Origin: Archangium sp.
GTDB taxonomy: Bacteria > Myxococcota > Myxococcia > Myxococcales > Myxococcaceae
Reading direction: 5' to 3'
Assembly (NCBI GenBank): GCA_022843845.1
Contig: JALHMW010000003.1
Span: forward strand, 231,724-295,723
DNA: 64,000 nucleotides
The number at the start of each line of letters is the position of its first letter. Within the stretch, counting starts at the first letter, position 1. Below the pieces are notes generated by a model. The model saw only the letters and a program-made list of their open reading frames with translations. It did not search any database and had not been told where the DNA came from. Position numbers and translations under genes: made by a program. Shown in pieces: positions 36,580 to 45,368 of this stretch.

Positions 36580-38415
36580 ATGGCCGTCGACGCGCTCCAG
36601 CTCAGGCCCCGCACCACCCTCGCGCTCTACGACGCCGCCCTGCGCGCGTCCGCCGGCTCGTCGGGCGTCTGGGTGTTGATGATGCCGGCGGCGGCCGCGC
36701 TGGTCTTCACCTTCTTCACACTCGCGGAGGCGATGCAGCGAGGCAAGCCGCTGTTGCTCCCCGTCGCTGGGCTCACCGCGGCGTGGATCTTCCGGAGCAT
36801 CTCTCAAGGCGCCGCGTCGCACTTCCTCGAGCAGCAGATCCTCGGCCAGGAGGAGCCGACTGCCCGCGGGAGCTTCATCGCGGCCCTCAAACGCACCCCG
36901 AGCCTCGTCGTCGCAGGCACGCTCCAGCTCGTCATCGACGCGACGATCAGCCTCCTCACCCTCGGCATCGGCTTCTTCTTCATCGGCGCGCACCAGGCGA
37001 TCTTCGCGGCCGCGATGCGGGGCGAAGGCAGCGCGCTGGGGCTCTATGGGAACGCCTCGAAGCTGCTCGGGGCCGCGCGCCACACGGCGCCGTTCCTTCG
37101 CTTCTGCAACGGGCTGCAGTTCGTCCTCGTCATCAACCTGCACGCCGCCACTGCGTTCCTGATGCTGATCGGCCAGCAGCTCTTCGCGCTCGATCTCAAC
37201 TTCATCTCTCGCTTCTCGTCACTCGACAACCCGGTCTGGGTCGCCACGATCTTCGTCGTTGCCTTCTCGTTGTTCGAGCCCGTGCGTGTCGCCACCGGCG
37301 TGCTGCTGCTGATCGACGGCCGCGTGCGCCAGGAGGGGCTCGACCTCACCGCGCAGGTCGAGCAGCTGCCCCGTCGGAAGAAGCCCAAAGCGCCGCTCAT
37401 CGCGGTCTCCAGCCTGGTGCTCCTCCTGTCAGGCACCGTCTTTGCTCAGGCCTCGACAGAGCCCACCGCCCTCAGGCAACGCGTCGAGCGGCTCGTCGAC
37501 GAATGCGAGATGAAGGCGCGGGTGAAGCGCGACCAGCTCGAGCGGCTGGAAGGAGTGCCCGAGCGCGATCACTCGGCCCTCTCTCGTTTCATCAGCCGCG
37601 TCGAGCGCCGCGCGTACGACGATCAAGACTGCGACGCGGCCGAAGACGATCTGCGCGAGGGGCTGAAGGAGCTGCAGGCCGCGCGTGAGCTCGAGAGCGC
37701 CACCGCAGCGCAGGAGGCGCGAGACGACGCACAGAAGATCCTCGCCCGCCCCGAGTTCCAGGTCGTGGAGAAGAAGAAGGACACCGAAGAGCCGAAGGTC
37801 GACGAGCCCGAGGCTGAGAGCGGCTTCTGGAAATGGGTCGTGAAGCAGCTCAAGCGCTTCTTCGAGTGGCTGCTCGATCGCGACGACACACCGACGGTGC
37901 GCACACCGTCGTTCGGCGGAGAGATGGCTGGCGCGAACGTGGTGATGATCGTGATCGTCGTCGCGCTGGTCGGCCTGCTCGTGTTCCTGCTGCTCCAGTT
38001 CCGCCGCAAGTCCGACGAGGCCGACGCTCAAGGCGAGACCTCGGGAATCGCCGAGTCTCCGTTGTCGACCGACCCGATGAGCGCGCTCTCGAAGCGGCCT
38101 GAGACGTGGGCCGGTCTCGCCGACGAGCTCGCCGCCAAGGGCGAATACCGCGAGGCGATTCGCCACCTCTACCTCGCCTTGCTCTCGCACCTGCATCGCG
38201 GCGGCGTCATCGACTACGACCCCACGAAGTCGAACTGGGACTACCTCTTCGGCTTCAAGGGCCCGGGCGACGCGAAGTACGCCTTCCGCGATCTCACCCG
38301 CCGCTTCGACTTCGCCTGGTACGGCAACCTCGACGTGACGGACTCCGCGTACGCCACCTTCCGCAGCATCGTGCAGCCGCTCCTCACCCGAGCCGAGGCG
38401 CCCACGAATGCGTGA
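36580..38415 (+). CDS. Membrane protein with C-terminal DUF4129 domain
   Basis: A 611-aa protein. The N-terminal half is polytopic (segments near 30-75, 105-150, 180-205, 215-245). Residues 275-420 form a soluble, charged, coiled helix region (VERRAYDDQDCDAAEDD) after a second hydrophobic stretch (LIAVSSLVLLLSGTVFAQ). A single helix (NVVMIVIVVALVGLLVFLLLQ) precedes the C-terminal DUF4129 domain (GEYREAIRHLYLALLSHLHR, FDFAWYGN). DUF4129 proteins are regularly encoded with MoxR and DUF58 proteins, as here. Overlaps the next gene by 8 bp. Confidence 0.82.
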   Translation: MAVDALQLRPRTTLALYDAALRASAGSSGVWVLMMPAAAALVFTFFTLAEAMQRGKPLLLPVAGLTAAWIFRSISQGAASHFLEQQILGQEEPTARGSFIAALKRTPSLVVAGTLQLVIDATISLLTLGIGFFFIGAHQAIFAAAMRGEGSALGLYGNASKLLGAARHTAPFLRFCNGLQFVLVINLHAATAFLMLIGQQLFALDLNFISRFSSLDNPVWVATIFVVAFSLFEPVRVATGVLLLIDGRVRQEGLDLTAQVEQLPRRKKPKAPLIAVSSLVLLLSGTVFAQASTEPTALRQRVERLVDECEMKARVKRDQLERLEGVPERDHSALSRFISRVERRAYDDQDCDAAEDDLREGLKELQAARELESATAAQEARDDAQKILARPEFQVVEKKKDTEEPKVDEPEAESGFWKWVVKQLKRFFEWLLDRDDTPTVRTPSFGGEMAGANVVMIVIVVALVGLLVFLLLQFRRKSDEADAQGETSGIAESPLSTDPMSALSKRPETWAGLADELAAKGEYREAIRHLYLALLSHLHRGGVIDYDPTKSNWDYLFGFKGPGDAKYAFRDLTRRFDFAWYGNLDVTDSAYATFRSIVQPLLTRAEAPTNA

Positions 38416-39700
38416 TCGGTTTCCGCTGCTGCTGATCTCGGGACTGCTCCTGCTGGGCGCGTTCGGGTCGTTCGTCATGCAGGGCGCGAGGCGTGGGGCG
38501 TTCGCCGATCGCCTCTCGACCTACCGCTCCGAGCCCAGCGGCGCGCGGGCGCTGTTCCTGCTGCTGGGTGAAGCCGGCCTCCCTGCCGAGCGGTGGCAAC
38601 AGGACTTCCAGGTGATCGATCGCGGCACCACGCTGGTGCTCCTCGGCACCTCGTTCCGCGACGCCACCGACAAGAAGAGCAAGAACCCCGGCTCTGCCGA
38701 CGCCGGCTTCTTCGACGACACCGACGATCTCACCGACGAAGAGCGCGAGGAGTTCAAGGAGCGCGGCCTCAACGCCTTCCGCAGCCCGCCCGTCTCGTCG
38801 GACGAATCGAAGAAGCTGCTCGAGCACATCCGCAACGGCGGCACCGTCATCTACGCCCCGTGGGATCAGGACGAGAACGATCTGCTCACCGCCGTCGACG
38901 TGTACCTGGAGCGCGCCGAGAACCGGAAGGAGATCACGACGCTGGTGCCCGCCCAGCCCTCGCGCTTCACCGTCGGCGTGGAGCGCCTCGAGACCCGCGT
39001 TCGGCTGTGGCTCGATCTCCCTCCCGGCGCGGTCGCGCTGCTCGTCGATGAGGGCGCCGAGAAGACGGTGGTCGGGCTCGTACCGTACGGCCAGGGCCGG
39101 CTGATCGTCATCGGCGCACCAGAGCTCGCGATGAACTCGGCGCTGACCCGGGCCGACAACGCGCTCTTCTGGCGTGCGGTGGGCCGCGCGATCGCGCAGG
39201 TCGGGCCGATCGCGTTCGACGAGTTCCACCACGGCTTCACTGGAGATCGGTCGATCGCCGAGTTCGCCGCGCGCTACGGCCTGCAGTTCGCCGCCGGCCA
39301 GCTCCTGCTCGGCGTGATGCTGTGGGCCGCGTCACTGAAGCGGTTCGGCCGCCCGCGCGTGCCTGCCGACACCGCCCGCATCGGCGCCACCGACGCGCTC
39401 TTCGCGACCAGCCGGCTGTACCGCGAGGGAAAACACTACGCCCACGCCGCCGCCTCGATCGCGAAGGAGCTCGCCGCCGAGTTCGCGCGAAAAGCCGGTG
39501 TGCCGGCCCGCGCAGAGGCCTCGGAGATCTCCGCCGCCCTCGACCTGCGCGGCCGCAAAGATCTCGCCACCGCGCTCCTCGACGTCACCCGCGCCGCACA
39601 CGCGGCCTCCAGTGACGCCAACGTCGAGACCGTTGCCCGCCTCGCCGCCCTCGCCCGTCTCAAGCTCGACGCCTCAACGAAGAAAGGCAGCACCGCATGA
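38408..39700 (+). CDS. DUF4350-domain membrane protein
   Basis: A 430-aa protein with an N-terminal membrane helix (FPLLLISGLLLLGAFGSFV), then a DUF4350-type domain: TYRSEPSGARALFLLLGEAG, LVLLGTSF, KLLEHIRNGGTVIYAP, GQGRLIVIGAPELAMNSAL and the FDEFHHGF motif. A second helix (AAGQLLLGVMLWAASL) and a cytoplasmic helical tail follow. The family accompanies MoxR ATPases and is thought to work in envelope protein maturation. The stop overlaps the MoxR start (ATGA). Confidence 0.85.
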   Translation: MRDRFPLLLISGLLLLGAFGSFVMQGARRGAFADRLSTYRSEPSGARALFLLLGEAGLPAERWQQDFQVIDRGTTLVLLGTSFRDATDKKSKNPGSADAGFFDDTDDLTDEEREEFKERGLNAFRSPPVSSDESKKLLEHIRNGGTVIYAPWDQDENDLLTAVDVYLERAENRKEITTLVPAQPSRFTVGVERLETRVRLWLDLPPGAVALLVDEGAEKTVVGLVPYGQGRLIVIGAPELAMNSALTRADNALFWRAVGRAIAQVGPIAFDEFHHGFTGDRSIAEFAARYGLQFAAGQLLLGVMLWAASLKRFGRPRVPADTARIGATDALFATSRLYREGKHYAHAAASIAKELAAEFARKAGVPARAEASEISAALDLRGRKDLATALLDVTRAAHAASSDANVETVARLAALARLKLDASTKKGSTA

Positions 39701-40707
39701 CGCCCACCGGTGGTCCCATCGCTCCAGTCCCCGTCGCGCAGCCGCAGTCGGCCGCCGTCACCATCGCGCACCGCGTTCGAGAGGCCGCGCTCGCCGAGGT
39801 GAGAAAGGCCGTCGTCGGCCAGGACGAAGCGCTCGAGCTGATGCTGTGCGGCCTCATCACCGGTGGCCACGTGCTCCTCGAGGGCGTGCCCGGGGTCGCG
39901 AAGACGCTGATGGCCCGCGCGCTCGCGCTCAGCGTCTCGGCCGAGTTCCGCCGCATTCAGTTCACGCCCGACCTGATGCCCGCCGACATCCTCGGCACCA
40001 GCGTGTTCGACATGAAGTCGCAGACCTTCGTGCTGGTGAAGGGACCAATCTTCACCGACCTGCTGCTGGCCGATGAGATCAACCGCGCGCCCGCCAAGAC
40101 GCAGTCGGCGCTGCTCGAGGCGATGCAGGAGCGCAGCGTCTCGCTCGAGGGCAGACACACCACGCTCTCACCCATCTTCACCGTCTTCGCGACGCAGAAC
40201 CCCGTGGAGTCCGAAGGCACGTACCCGCTCCCCGAGGCGCAGCTCGACCGCTTCCTCTTCAAGATCGACGTCGGCTACCCGAGCGATCAGGAAGAAGAGG
40301 CGATTCTGCAGTCGGTGCACCGCGGCTTCGACTCGGGCGATCTCACCCGCGCCGGCGTACAGCCCGCGATCACCCAGGAGCAGCTGCTCGCGACGCGCGA
40401 GTCGATGCGGCAGGTCGCCATCGAGCCGCCTGTGCTCACCTACGTTCGCAAGCTCGTCGCCGCGACGCGCGTCTCGAACCGCATTCGCCTCGGCGCTGGC
40501 CCCCGCGCGGGTGTGCACCTGCTGCTCGCCTCCAAAGCCCTCGCCGCGTTGCGAGGCCGCTCCTTCGTCACGCCCGATGACGTGCGCTACCTCGCCGGCC
40601 CCGTGCTCAAGCACCGCCTGCTGCTCTCTCCCGACGCCGAGCTCGACGGCGCGACGCCCGCCGAAGTGCTGCGAGAGGTCGTCAACTCCGTCGAAGTGCC
40701 GAGGTAA
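39697..40707 (+). CDS. MoxR-family AAA+ ATPase
   Basis: A 336-aa AAA+ chaperone-like ATPase. Walker A-type GVPGVAKTLMARALA, GRIQF-like FRRIQFTPDLMPADILG, Walker B LLADEINRAPAKTQSALLEAMQE, sensor 1 FATQNPVE, and the LPEAQLDRFLFKIDVGYP segment are all seen. The C-terminal lid has FVTPDDVRYLAGPVLKHRL. MoxR ATPases act with DUF58/VWA partner proteins, here encoded three bases downstream, in protein-complex maturation. Confidence 0.95.
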   Translation: MTPTGGPIAPVPVAQPQSAAVTIAHRVREAALAEVRKAVVGQDEALELMLCGLITGGHVLLEGVPGVAKTLMARALALSVSAEFRRIQFTPDLMPADILGTSVFDMKSQTFVLVKGPIFTDLLLADEINRAPAKTQSALLEAMQERSVSLEGRHTTLSPIFTVFATQNPVESEGTYPLPEAQLDRFLFKIDVGYPSDQEEEAILQSVHRGFDSGDLTRAGVQPAITQEQLLATRESMRQVAIEPPVLTYVRKLVAATRVSNRIRLGAGPRAGVHLLLASKALAALRGRSFVTPDDVRYLAGPVLKHRLLLSPDAELDGATPAEVLREVVNSVEVPR

Positions 40708-40710
40708 CGG

Positions 40711-42018
40711 TTGGTCCCTTCTGCACGACTGTGGGCGACGCTGTGCCTGCTGGCGATCCCCACGATCGCCGCGGGCTTCATCGGAGGCATCTGGCCTCTG
40801 GTGCTGCTCGTCGACGTGTCGATGCTCGCGCTGACCGGCCTCGACTGGCTGGTCGCGCGCCGGGCGACGGTGAAGGTGACGCGGGAGCTGCCCCACCGCT
40901 TCCAGGTCGGCGTCGAGAACAAGGTGCACCTCGACGTCATCAACCCGGCGGGCCAACGCCTCGTGCTCGAGCTCAAAGACGACAGCCCCGATGGGTTCGG
41001 CGCCACGCCGGAGCAGCTGCACTTCACGCTGTCGGGCAAGAGCCGCGTTCGGCTGCCGTACGTCTGCACGCCGAAGAGCCGCGGCCGCTTCGAGTTCGCC
41101 GATCTCAACCTGCGCGTCCGGGGCCCGCTGGGGCTCGTCTGGCACGAGCGCGTCATCGCCGCGAAGACGCAGGTCAGCGTGTTCCCCGACATGCGCGGCG
41201 CCAGCCGGCTGCTGCTCTCGGACGCCGCGCTCGACTTCGTCAACCTTGGCCTGCGTCAGCTCCGCCGTGACGGCCGCGGCACCGAGTTCGCCCGCCTGCG
41301 CGACTACGCCCAGGGTGACTCGGGGCGTGACGTCGATTGGAAGGCGACCGCGCGCCGCGGAAAACCGGTCACCCGCGTCATGGAGTCGGAGCGCTCGCAG
41401 ACCGTCTTCATCGGCGTCGACGCAGGGCGAAGCATGGCCGCGCAGGTCGATGGGCTCTCGAAGCTCGACCACGCAGTGAACGCGGCGCTCTTCCTCGCGT
41501 TCGTCGCCATTCGAAACGGCGACAAGGTCGGCCTCGTGGTGTTCGCCGACGGGGTGAAGTCGTTCCTCGCGCCAGGCTCGGGCCGCGCTCAGTACCGGAA
41601 GATCGTCGACACGCTGTACTCGTCGCGCCCGAACCTCACCTACGTCGACTACCTCGCGCTCTTCAAGGAGCTGAACGTTCGCCTGATGCGCCGCAGCCTG
41701 CTGTGCGTCTTCACCGACTTCCTCGATGAGGATCAGGCCGCGACGATGGTGGGCCCGATGCGCCGGCTCGCGAAGCGGCACGTGCCGGTGTGCCTGTCGA
41801 TCAAGGACGCGGCGCTCCACCGCCTGCTGCGCACGACGCCGCCCGACGCCGAGATCGCCTACCAACACGCCGTCGCGAGCGAGCTGCTGCTCGAACGCGA
41901 AGCCGCCAAGCGCAAGGTGGGGCAAGATGGCGTCACCGTCATCGACGTCGAAGCTGACGCGCTGTCTCTCGCCGCGGTGAACAAGTACCTGGAGATCAAG
42001 TCACGCGGCGCGCTCTAG
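40711..42018 (+). CDS. DUF58 / VWA-like protein
   Basis: A 435-aa partner of MoxR. Starts at a TTG after GAGGTAACGG, a good ribosome-binding site overlapping the moxR stop. Two N-terminal membrane helices precede a DUF58 domain with GRGTEFARLRDYAQGDSGRDVDWKATARRGKP. A VWA-like domain follows with the MIDAS-like GVDAGRSM and DTLYSSRP/LLCVFTDFLDED. Probable membrane-bound metal-ion-dependent adhesion-type partner of the ATPase. Confidence 0.9.
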   Translation: MVPSARLWATLCLLAIPTIAAGFIGGIWPLVLLVDVSMLALTGLDWLVARRATVKVTRELPHRFQVGVENKVHLDVINPAGQRLVLELKDDSPDGFGATPEQLHFTLSGKSRVRLPYVCTPKSRGRFEFADLNLRVRGPLGLVWHERVIAAKTQVSVFPDMRGASRLLLSDAALDFVNLGLRQLRRDGRGTEFARLRDYAQGDSGRDVDWKATARRGKPVTRVMESERSQTVFIGVDAGRSMAAQVDGLSKLDHAVNAALFLAFVAIRNGDKVGLVVFADGVKSFLAPGSGRAQYRKIVDTLYSSRPNLTYVDYLALFKELNVRLMRRSLLCVFTDFLDEDQAATMVGPMRRLAKRHVPVCLSIKDAALHRLLRTTPPDAEIAYQHAVASELLLEREAAKRKVGQDGVTVIDVEADALSLAAVNKYLEIKSRGAL

Positions 42019-42042
42019 CGGCGCCCCACTTCGAGGAACACC

Positions 42043-42567
42043 ATGAAGGTCTTCTGCCCCAACTGCGGTACCGAAAACGAAGGCACGCAAGCCAGCCGGG
42101 TCACCTGCCGCGCGTGCACCGCGAGCTTCGAGGTGCCCAACGAGAGTGGGCAGGGCCCGGCGCCCCAGCCGCAGCAACCGAGCTTCGGTGGCCGCCCCGT
42201 GCAGAGCTTCGATCGCGCCACGCCTCAGCCCATGCAGCACGCGCCGCAGCCGGTCGTCGTGCAGCCGCCACCTCAGGTGTGGAATCCCAACGCGCCGGGC
42301 GCTTACTCCGCGCCGCCGAGCGCCGGGGGAAAGAACAACGTCCTCGCCGTCATTGCGCTCGTGTCGAGCCTCCTCGGGTGTCTCTGTCTGCCAGCGATTG
42401 GCTCGCTCACCGGCATCATCACCGGCTTCGTGGCGCTCTCGCAGATCAACGCCTCGAACGGCGGGCAGAAGGGCCGCGAGTTGGCCATCGGAGGCATCGT
42501 GATCAGCTTCCTCGGCTGCTTCGGGTGGCTCGGGTACTTCGTGCTCGCCGCCGCCAGCGGGCGCTGA
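42043..42567 (+). CDS. Zinc-ribbon protein with DUF4190-type two-helix membrane domain
   Basis: A 174-aa protein: an MJ0042-like zinc ribbon at the start (VFCPNCGTENEG and VTCRACTASFEVP), a Pro/Gln-rich linker, then two transmembrane helices typical of DUF4190 (NVLAVIALVSSLLGC, then ALSQINASNGGQKGRELAIGGIVIS and a final helix). Small cytoplasm-facing membrane protein of unknown role; follows the DUF58 gene by 24 bp. Confidence 0.8.
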   Translation: MKVFCPNCGTENEGTQASRVTCRACTASFEVPNESGQGPAPQPQQPSFGGRPVQSFDRATPQPMQHAPQPVVVQPPPQVWNPNAPGAYSAPPSAGGKNNVLAVIALVSSLLGCLCLPAIGSLTGIITGFVALSQINASNGGQKGRELAIGGIVISFLGCFGWLGYFVLAAASGR

Positions 42568-42568
42568 T

Positions 42569-43567
42569 TCAGCTCGACGTCTTCGCCCCCGTCCACCGGC
42601 GAATGAACGCAGACAGCAGGTACGCGTAGACACCACCACCGACGATCAACGCGAAGCCGATCTTGAACCACACTGGCAGACGCGGCGGGTGGATCTGCGA
42701 GATCGTGCCTTCGATGAGGCCCGCGAGCACGAACAGCACGATGGTGCCCAGCACCAACTTCACCGCGACGACGCCCTCTCTCCGCAACGCCACGCGCCGC
42801 GCGAGCCCCCGAGGCGCCACCAGCCCGCGCGCGATCGTCAGGCCCGCCGCGCCCGCCAGGCAGATCGCGGTGATCTCGGGAATGCCGTGCGGAAGAATCC
42901 ACGCCCAGAACCACGCGGCCTGACCCTTCGCCGCGTAGACCCACGCGAGCGAGCCGAGCAGCACGCCGTTGCCGAAGAGCAGAATCGACGTGCCGACACC
43001 CGCAGTCAGCCCGAGCGCGAAGGCAAAGAAGGCCACGCCGATGTTGTTTCGCATGAGGAACGCCGAGAACGCGGCCTGCTCTCCGACGTCGGAGCCTTCG
43101 TTCTTCTGCTCGTTCTTCACGCGCTCCGTCGGGTCGAGCTTCTGATGTGACGTCGGCACGAGGTACGGCGCGGCGTCGGGGTCGAACATCATGCCGATCC
43201 ACCCGAAGCCTCCGCCGGCCACGAAGAGGAGCGTCGAGGCCACCAGCACCCGCCACTCGGCCATCACCAGCTCGGGGAAGCCGTGGGTGATGAAGCGAAA
43301 GACCTCACGCGGCCGCACCTTTCGCCCCGGGTACGTCACCGCGTAGGCGCGGCCGACCAGATCGTTGAGGTACCCGCTGACGTCAGCCGCGCCCGCCCGG
43401 GCCCGCACCCACAGCAGATCGGACGAGGCCGTGCGGTACAGCCGGGCCAGCGCTCGCGCGTCGTCGAGGCCGAGTGTCTTGAGGCCGGTTCGTTCGGCGC
43501 GATCGAGCAGCCGCTCGAGGGCTTCCCACTTGGGCCGACGCAGGGCGATGAACTCGGGCAGCTCCAT
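42569..43567 (-). CDS. Stage II sporulation protein M (SpoIIM)-like membrane protein
   Basis: A 332-aa membrane protein. An N-terminal soluble helical part (PEFIALRRPKWEALERLLDRA) resembles the DUF95/SpoIIM family, followed by about five transmembrane segments including AEWRVLVASTLLFVAGGGFGW, VAFFAFALGLTAGVGTSIL and the ILPHGIPEITAICLAGAAGL motif conserved in the family. Divergent from the RDD gene; SpoIIM, RDD, MoxR and DUF58 genes often cluster. Confidence 0.85.
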   Translation of the reverse strand: MELPEFIALRRPKWEALERLLDRAERTGLKTLGLDDARALARLYRTASSDLLWVRARAGAADVSGYLNDLVGRAYAVTYPGRKVRPREVFRFITHGFPELVMAEWRVLVASTLLFVAGGGFGWIGMMFDPDAAPYLVPTSHQKLDPTERVKNEQKNEGSDVGEQAAFSAFLMRNNIGVAFFAFALGLTAGVGTSILLFGNGVLLGSLAWVYAAKGQAAWFWAWILPHGIPEITAICLAGAAGLTIARGLVAPRGLARRVALRREGVVAVKLVLGTIVLFVLAGLIEGTISQIHPPRLPVWFKIGFALIVGGGVYAYLLSAFIRRWTGAKTSS

Positions 43568-43708
43568 ACGGTGAGCCTAGTCCTGACCCGCGGCTGTCGT
43601 ATCGCACGGCGCACGGGCTCTCGTCGCAGGTCGCGCTGTCGACCGGCTCAGCTGCCCTGGTTTGCGCGCTGGTGTGGCGCGCCGCGCTGCGAAAGACTCA
43701 CGTCACGC

Positions 43709-44689
43709 ATGGCGGACGATCGTCTTCACCTCGATGGACATCATTCGGTGCTCACGCCCGAGTACGTCGAGTTCGACTTCGTGCTCGCCGGCATGCTCAC
43801 GCGCTTCCTCGCGTGGTTCGTCGACAGCCTGGTGACGATCGCCCTGTCGATCGCGATCATCTTCCTGCCCTTCATGTCGCTGTATCTCGGTGGCGCCATC
43901 GCCGTGACCGGCGTCGTCATCTTCCTCAGCCGGCGGTTCAGTGAAAAACGCGAGGGCACCGACGCGGCGAGCCTGGTGCTGCCCATCGGGCTCATCGGTG
44001 GAGGGCTGCTGCTCGCGCTCGGCGGCCTGGCGATCAACCTCATCTCGCCCGCGATCGGCATCGCGCTCGTCTTCATCCTCTATTTCCTCGTCGACTGGGG
44101 CTACGCGATCTTCCTCGAGGGCCTGTGGAGCGGGCAGACCGTCGGGAAGAAGCTCTTCGGCCTCAGGGTGATTCAAGAGAGCGGCGTGCGGCTGAGCTGG
44201 CTGCAGGCCTTCCTGAGAAACCTGACCCGCCCCGTCGATCGGCTGCCGCTCTTCTATCTCGTGGGCGGGCTCTCAGCGCTCTTCACGCCCTCACAGCAGC
44301 GGCTGGGCGACCTGCTCGCCGGCACGGTCGTGGTGCGCGAGCGCCGGCTCAAGATCCCCGCGTCGCTGTCCCGGCCCGAAGGCGACACGGCGCTGCTCGG
44401 AGACCCCGACTTCCGCAATCGCGTGGCGAAGGTCTCGGCAGAAGAAGAGACCGTGCTCTTCAGCGCCGCGATGCGCCGCGAGGAGCTCGGCATGGAGGCG
44501 CGCTTGAATCTGTTCTCGACGCTCTCCCAACGGCTGCAGGACGATCTCGGCTTCTTCAAGCCCCCACACCTGTCGGACGAGAAGCTGGTGCTCCTGGTGA
44601 CGGCCTCGCTCGCGGCGCGCAAGACGGAGCGCGCACGTCAGGCCGTTCGTCGCAAAGCCCCACCGGCGCCCCGCGCTTCGGCGTCCTGA
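43709..44689 (+). CDS. RDD-family membrane protein
   Basis: From the ATG at 43709 a 326-aa protein. The RDD domain begins FVLAGMLTRFLAWFVDSLV (Arg and two Asp pattern), with further helices (AIIFLPFMSLYLGGAIAVTG, INLISPAIGIALVFILYFL) and the conserved WSGQTVGKKLFGLRVI and GDLLAGTVVVRER. A C-terminal soluble region of 120 residues follows. Role unknown; linked to transport or membrane maintenance. The frame is open far upstream, but that part is antisense to the SpoIIM gene. Confidence 0.87.
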   Translation: MADDRLHLDGHHSVLTPEYVEFDFVLAGMLTRFLAWFVDSLVTIALSIAIIFLPFMSLYLGGAIAVTGVVIFLSRRFSEKREGTDAASLVLPIGLIGGGLLLALGGLAINLISPAIGIALVFILYFLVDWGYAIFLEGLWSGQTVGKKLFGLRVIQESGVRLSWLQAFLRNLTRPVDRLPLFYLVGGLSALFTPSQQRLGDLLAGTVVVRERRLKIPASLSRPEGDTALLGDPDFRNRVAKVSAEEETVLFSAAMRREELGMEARLNLFSTLSQRLQDDLGFFKPPHLSDEKLVLLVTASLAARKTERARQAVRRKAPPAPRASAS

Positions 44690-44697
44690 GGCGCTCG

Positions 44698-45258
44698 TTA
44701 GAAGTAGGTCGCGACGGTCAACGTGCTGCCCAGGCTGAACCGCTGCGGCCCGTTCAGCGAGATGAACCAGTCGGCGAACCCGCGAAGCTGAAGCGAGACG
44801 CTGTCACCGACGAAGTACTCGACGCCCGCTCCGACGCCAGGCCCTGCCAACAGGTTGCTGCCGATGTCGACGCTCCCGGCCTGCGTCGGACGCAGCACGT
44901 AGATGCCTGACAGGTGCAACGACACGAACGGGCGAATGGTCTCTTCGAGGAAGAGGTAGCGCACGCCGAACTGACCGCCCGTCGCGACGACCAGGCCCGC
45001 GCCGCTCGTCGTCGGTGCCCCGATCTTCACGTTGGCCAGGGCCAGCGGAATGCGGATGTACACGTCGAAGCCGTTCTCTGCGTAGTACGAGCCTTCGAGC
45101 CACAGCGGAATGGCGAAGTCAGGCACCGTCGAGTCGTCCGAGAAGATCCGCATGTAGCCGAGGCCCAGGCCCAGGCCCCGGTTGGCGAAGCTCGTCGCGT
45201 GTGCGGCCGAGGCGGTGATGAGGCTGAAGGTGAGCGCGAGCTTGAGGGCAGTCCGCAT
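44698..45258 (-). CDS. Small outer-membrane beta-barrel-like protein
   Basis: A 186-aa protein with a signal peptide (LKLALTFSLITASAAHA) and amphipathic beta-strands through to a C-terminal aromatic residue (LTVATYF), a typical outer-membrane insertion end. Strands include GLGLGYMRIF, AIPLWLEGSYY, FDVYIRIPLALANV, FGVRYLFLEE and VEYFVGDSVSLQLRGFADW. Resembles OmpW/porin-like eight-stranded barrels; ligand unknown. Confidence 0.75.
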   Translation of the reverse strand: MRTALKLALTFSLITASAAHATSFANRGLGLGLGYMRIFSDDSTVPDFAIPLWLEGSYYAENGFDVYIRIPLALANVKIGAPTTSGAGLVVATGGQFGVRYLFLEETIRPFVSLHLSGIYVLRPTQAGSVDIGSNLLAGPGVGAGVEYFVGDSVSLQLRGFADWFISLNGPQRFSLGSTLTVATYF

Positions 45259-45329
45259 GTGCGCGCATCGTAGCGGGTTTGCGGGTCTGCAAAGCTCTGA
45301 ATTCTATCTGGTTGGCGTGACTTCCATCG

Positions 45330-45358
45330 TTGCCCCCTCGAGGTGGACTTTCTACACT
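45330..45358 (+). promoter_or_regulatory. Predicted sigma-70 promoter for the TPR lipoprotein gene
   Basis: TTGCCC (45330-45335) and TACACT (45353-45358) with a 17-base spacer. The -10 is only about 11 bases before the ATG at 45369, so the transcript would have almost no leader. Confidence 0.4.
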
Positions 45359-45368
45359 CGCTCTCACC

